Position numbers and translations under genes: made by a program. Positions 4,500 through 5,451 of a stretch of 5,451 nucleotides of DNA are shown piece after piece (positions within the stretch are counted from its first letter, which is position 1; each line of letters begins with the position of its first letter). This DNA is from Synechococcales cyanobacterium PMM_0073 (GTDB lineage Bacteria; Cyanobacteriota; Cyanobacteriia; Elainellales; Elainellaceae). Where the stretch lies: positions 1-5,451 of the forward strand of contig CASBQH010000150.1 in assembly GCA_949127695.1 (NCBI GenBank), written 5' to 3'. Below the pieces are notes generated by a model. It saw only the letters and a list, made by a program, of their open reading frames with translations, was not told the DNA's origin and made no database searches.

Positions 4500-5451
4500 T
4501 TAAGGACAGGGCTGACCAGAGCGATCAAACCGCATTCCGGGTCTACCGGGCTGTTCGCCAAAACCGGGCTGCGGCATTCCTCCCGGCATTTCCCCCGGCA
4601 TCGCTCCAGGACTGCCGTTTGGACTAGCCCCAGGCGACATACCGGGCGACATACCGGGCGACAGATTCGGGACTTGGCCGCTCATTTGGCCTGGAAACCG
4701 ACCGGGCGACAGACTGCCTGAGCCGGGTGAACCCGATGTGAGATCGGCCAAATTGCGTTCGACTAAGGCCGTCGAGATTGCCACGGTAGTTGCTCCATCG
4801 GGCAGATTCGGATTGACGGCGGTGTTAATCCCCACCACTTCACCCTGCTGATTGAGCAGCGGCCCACCCGAATTGCCGGGATGCACTTCAGCGTTGGTTA
4901 AGATAATTCCGTCTGAGGTGAGCTGCCGCAGTTCGCCTCGCGTCACCACTTCTGGATGCGCGTAGGGCGAGCCAATTGCCCAGACTGCTTCGCCCTGCTG
5001 CGGCTGAGCCTGAGCTAGTTTGGCGACTGGCAAATTGCTGGCTCCGTTGATCCGCACCAGCGCCAAGTCACGGAAAATATTGCCCGCGCCAGCGCCGGGA
5101 TGCACCACCGTGGCGGATAGCTCCTGAGCATCTGAGAGCCGCACACGCCAGCTGCCACCGCCGCCGTTTTGAACGACATGGCTGTTGGTGAGAATTAGCC
5201 CATCTGACGACAGAATAATCCCTGAACCCACCGAGTTCCGGCCTTGCAGCATCACCACCGAACGGTTGGCCTCGGCAATTGACTGGGGCAGATCGGGCGG
5301 CAGATCAGGGTCGCGCTGGGGCTGCATCCACTGCCCTGCCAAAGCCGGAATGCGGCTGAGCGGATTGAAGCTGGTGCTGGGCGGATTGGGCTGGCTGTAC
5401 GGGTTGCTGGGCTGAGGTGAGTCGTAAGGGCTGCTACCTGGACTATTGGCC
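4500..5451 (-). CDS. S1C trypsin-like serine protease without PDZ domain, 5' end missing
   Basis: 316 residues are visible (codons from 5450 down to TAA at 4502-4500); the frame is open at the right edge, so the N-terminus is absent. The first ~38 visible residues are a Pro/Ser/Asn-rich linker. The chymotrypsin-fold domain follows, with an intact HtrA-like triad: His in ILTNSHVV (codon 5180-5178), Asp in FRDLALVRI (5069-5067) and Ser in HPGNSGGPLL (4871-4869). Supporting motifs are SVGSGIILSSDG, WAIGSPY and GEVVGINTAV. After the domain, instead of a PDZ, comes a tail of about 80 residues rich in Pro, Gly, Met and Ser with repeated SPGM units, ending in QPCP. Family knowledge suggests a periplasmic, lumenal or exported endopeptidase; a signal peptide or anchor would lie in the missing part. 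The in-frame TTG at 5342 is not a likely true start because coding-like sequence continues upstream. The gene is convergent with the YdcF gene. Confidence 0.92.
   Translation of the reverse strand, partial: ANSPGSSPYDSPQPSNPYSQPNPPSTSFNPLSRIPALAGQWMQPQRDPDLPPDLPQSIAEANRSVVMLQGRNSVGSGIILSSDGLILTNSHVVQNGGGGSWRVRLSDAQELSATVVHPGAGAGNIFRDLALVRINGASNLPVAKLAQAQPQQGEAVWAIGSPYAHPEVVTRGELRQLTSDGIILTNAEVHPGNSGGPLLNQQGEVVGINTAVNPNLPDGATTVAISTALVERNLADLTSGSPGSGSLSPGRFPGQMSGQVPNLSPGMSPGMSPGASPNGSPGAMPGEMPGGMPQPGFGEQPGRPGMRFDRSGQPCP
4630..4665. repeat. Three tandem 12-bp repeats in the protease tail
   Basis: Units at 4630-4641 (ccaggcgacata), 4642-4653 (ccgggcgacata) and 4654-4665 (ccgggcgacaga) differ by one or two bases; a further copy of ccgggcgacaga occurs at 4700-4711. 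On the minus strand they encode successive SPG and SPGM units. The period is a multiple of three, so copy number can change without a frameshift. Confidence 0.9.

Noticed and set aside
4244..4561. Minus-strand frame of 105 codons across the convergent gap
   Set aside because: It is antisense to the YdcF gene for half its length and overlaps the protease tail in another frame; no family features are seen.
1..5451. CRISPR array, tRNA, rRNA, insertion sequence or defence system
   Set aside because: No regularly spaced repeats, cloverleaf, transposase or defence-type domain was seen on either strand; apart from the left-end fold-back the region looks like ordinary housekeeping cyanobacterial DNA.

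Overview
This window comes from a cyanobacterium. The evidence is the gene set: an AarF/ABC1 kinase with cyanobacterial sequence features, a PphA-type PP2C phosphatase with its HPWRHILSKCLGRED flap segment, a small DUF6825-like protein and a DUF58 protein of the cyanobacterial type. The DNA is visibly GC-rich in genes, with AT-rich gene gaps. Genus cannot be fixed from the sequence.

Layout: (1) Positions 1-514 hold the 5' part of a minus-strand DUF58 membrane protein gene. It breaks at 186, where a perfect inverted repeat of at least 39 bp (1-39 and 186-224) encloses 146 bp. Those 146 bp carry the next segment of the same DUF58 gene, but on the opposite strand. This is either a fold-back chimera or misassembly at a contig end, or a real small inversion. 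(2) Positions 515-672 are a divergent intergenic region with three 11-bp tandem repeats and a consensus TATAAT box. (3) Positions 673-4396 are a run of four plus-strand genes, probably one transcription unit: the small coiled-coil protein (673-1032), the ABC1/UbiB-family kinase (1123-2925), the PphA-like PP2C phosphatase (2957-3727) and a membrane-anchored YdcF/DUF218 protein (3800-4396). (4) After a 103-bp convergent gap, a minus-strand S1C trypsin-like protease (4500 to the right edge) is cut at its 5' end. It has an intact catalytic triad, proline-rich flanks and no PDZ domain.

The most coherent functional unit is the kinase-phosphatase pair. ABC1-family proteins act in isoprenoid-quinone and thylakoid lipid homeostasis. 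PphA is the phosphatase that dephosphorylates the nitrogen regulator PII in Synechocystis, where as far as I recall an ABC1 gene (sll1770) is also next to pphA (sll1771). The most anomalous item is the fold-back at the left end. Both window ends lie inside genes, which fits the window being a whole short contig, but this cannot be proved here.
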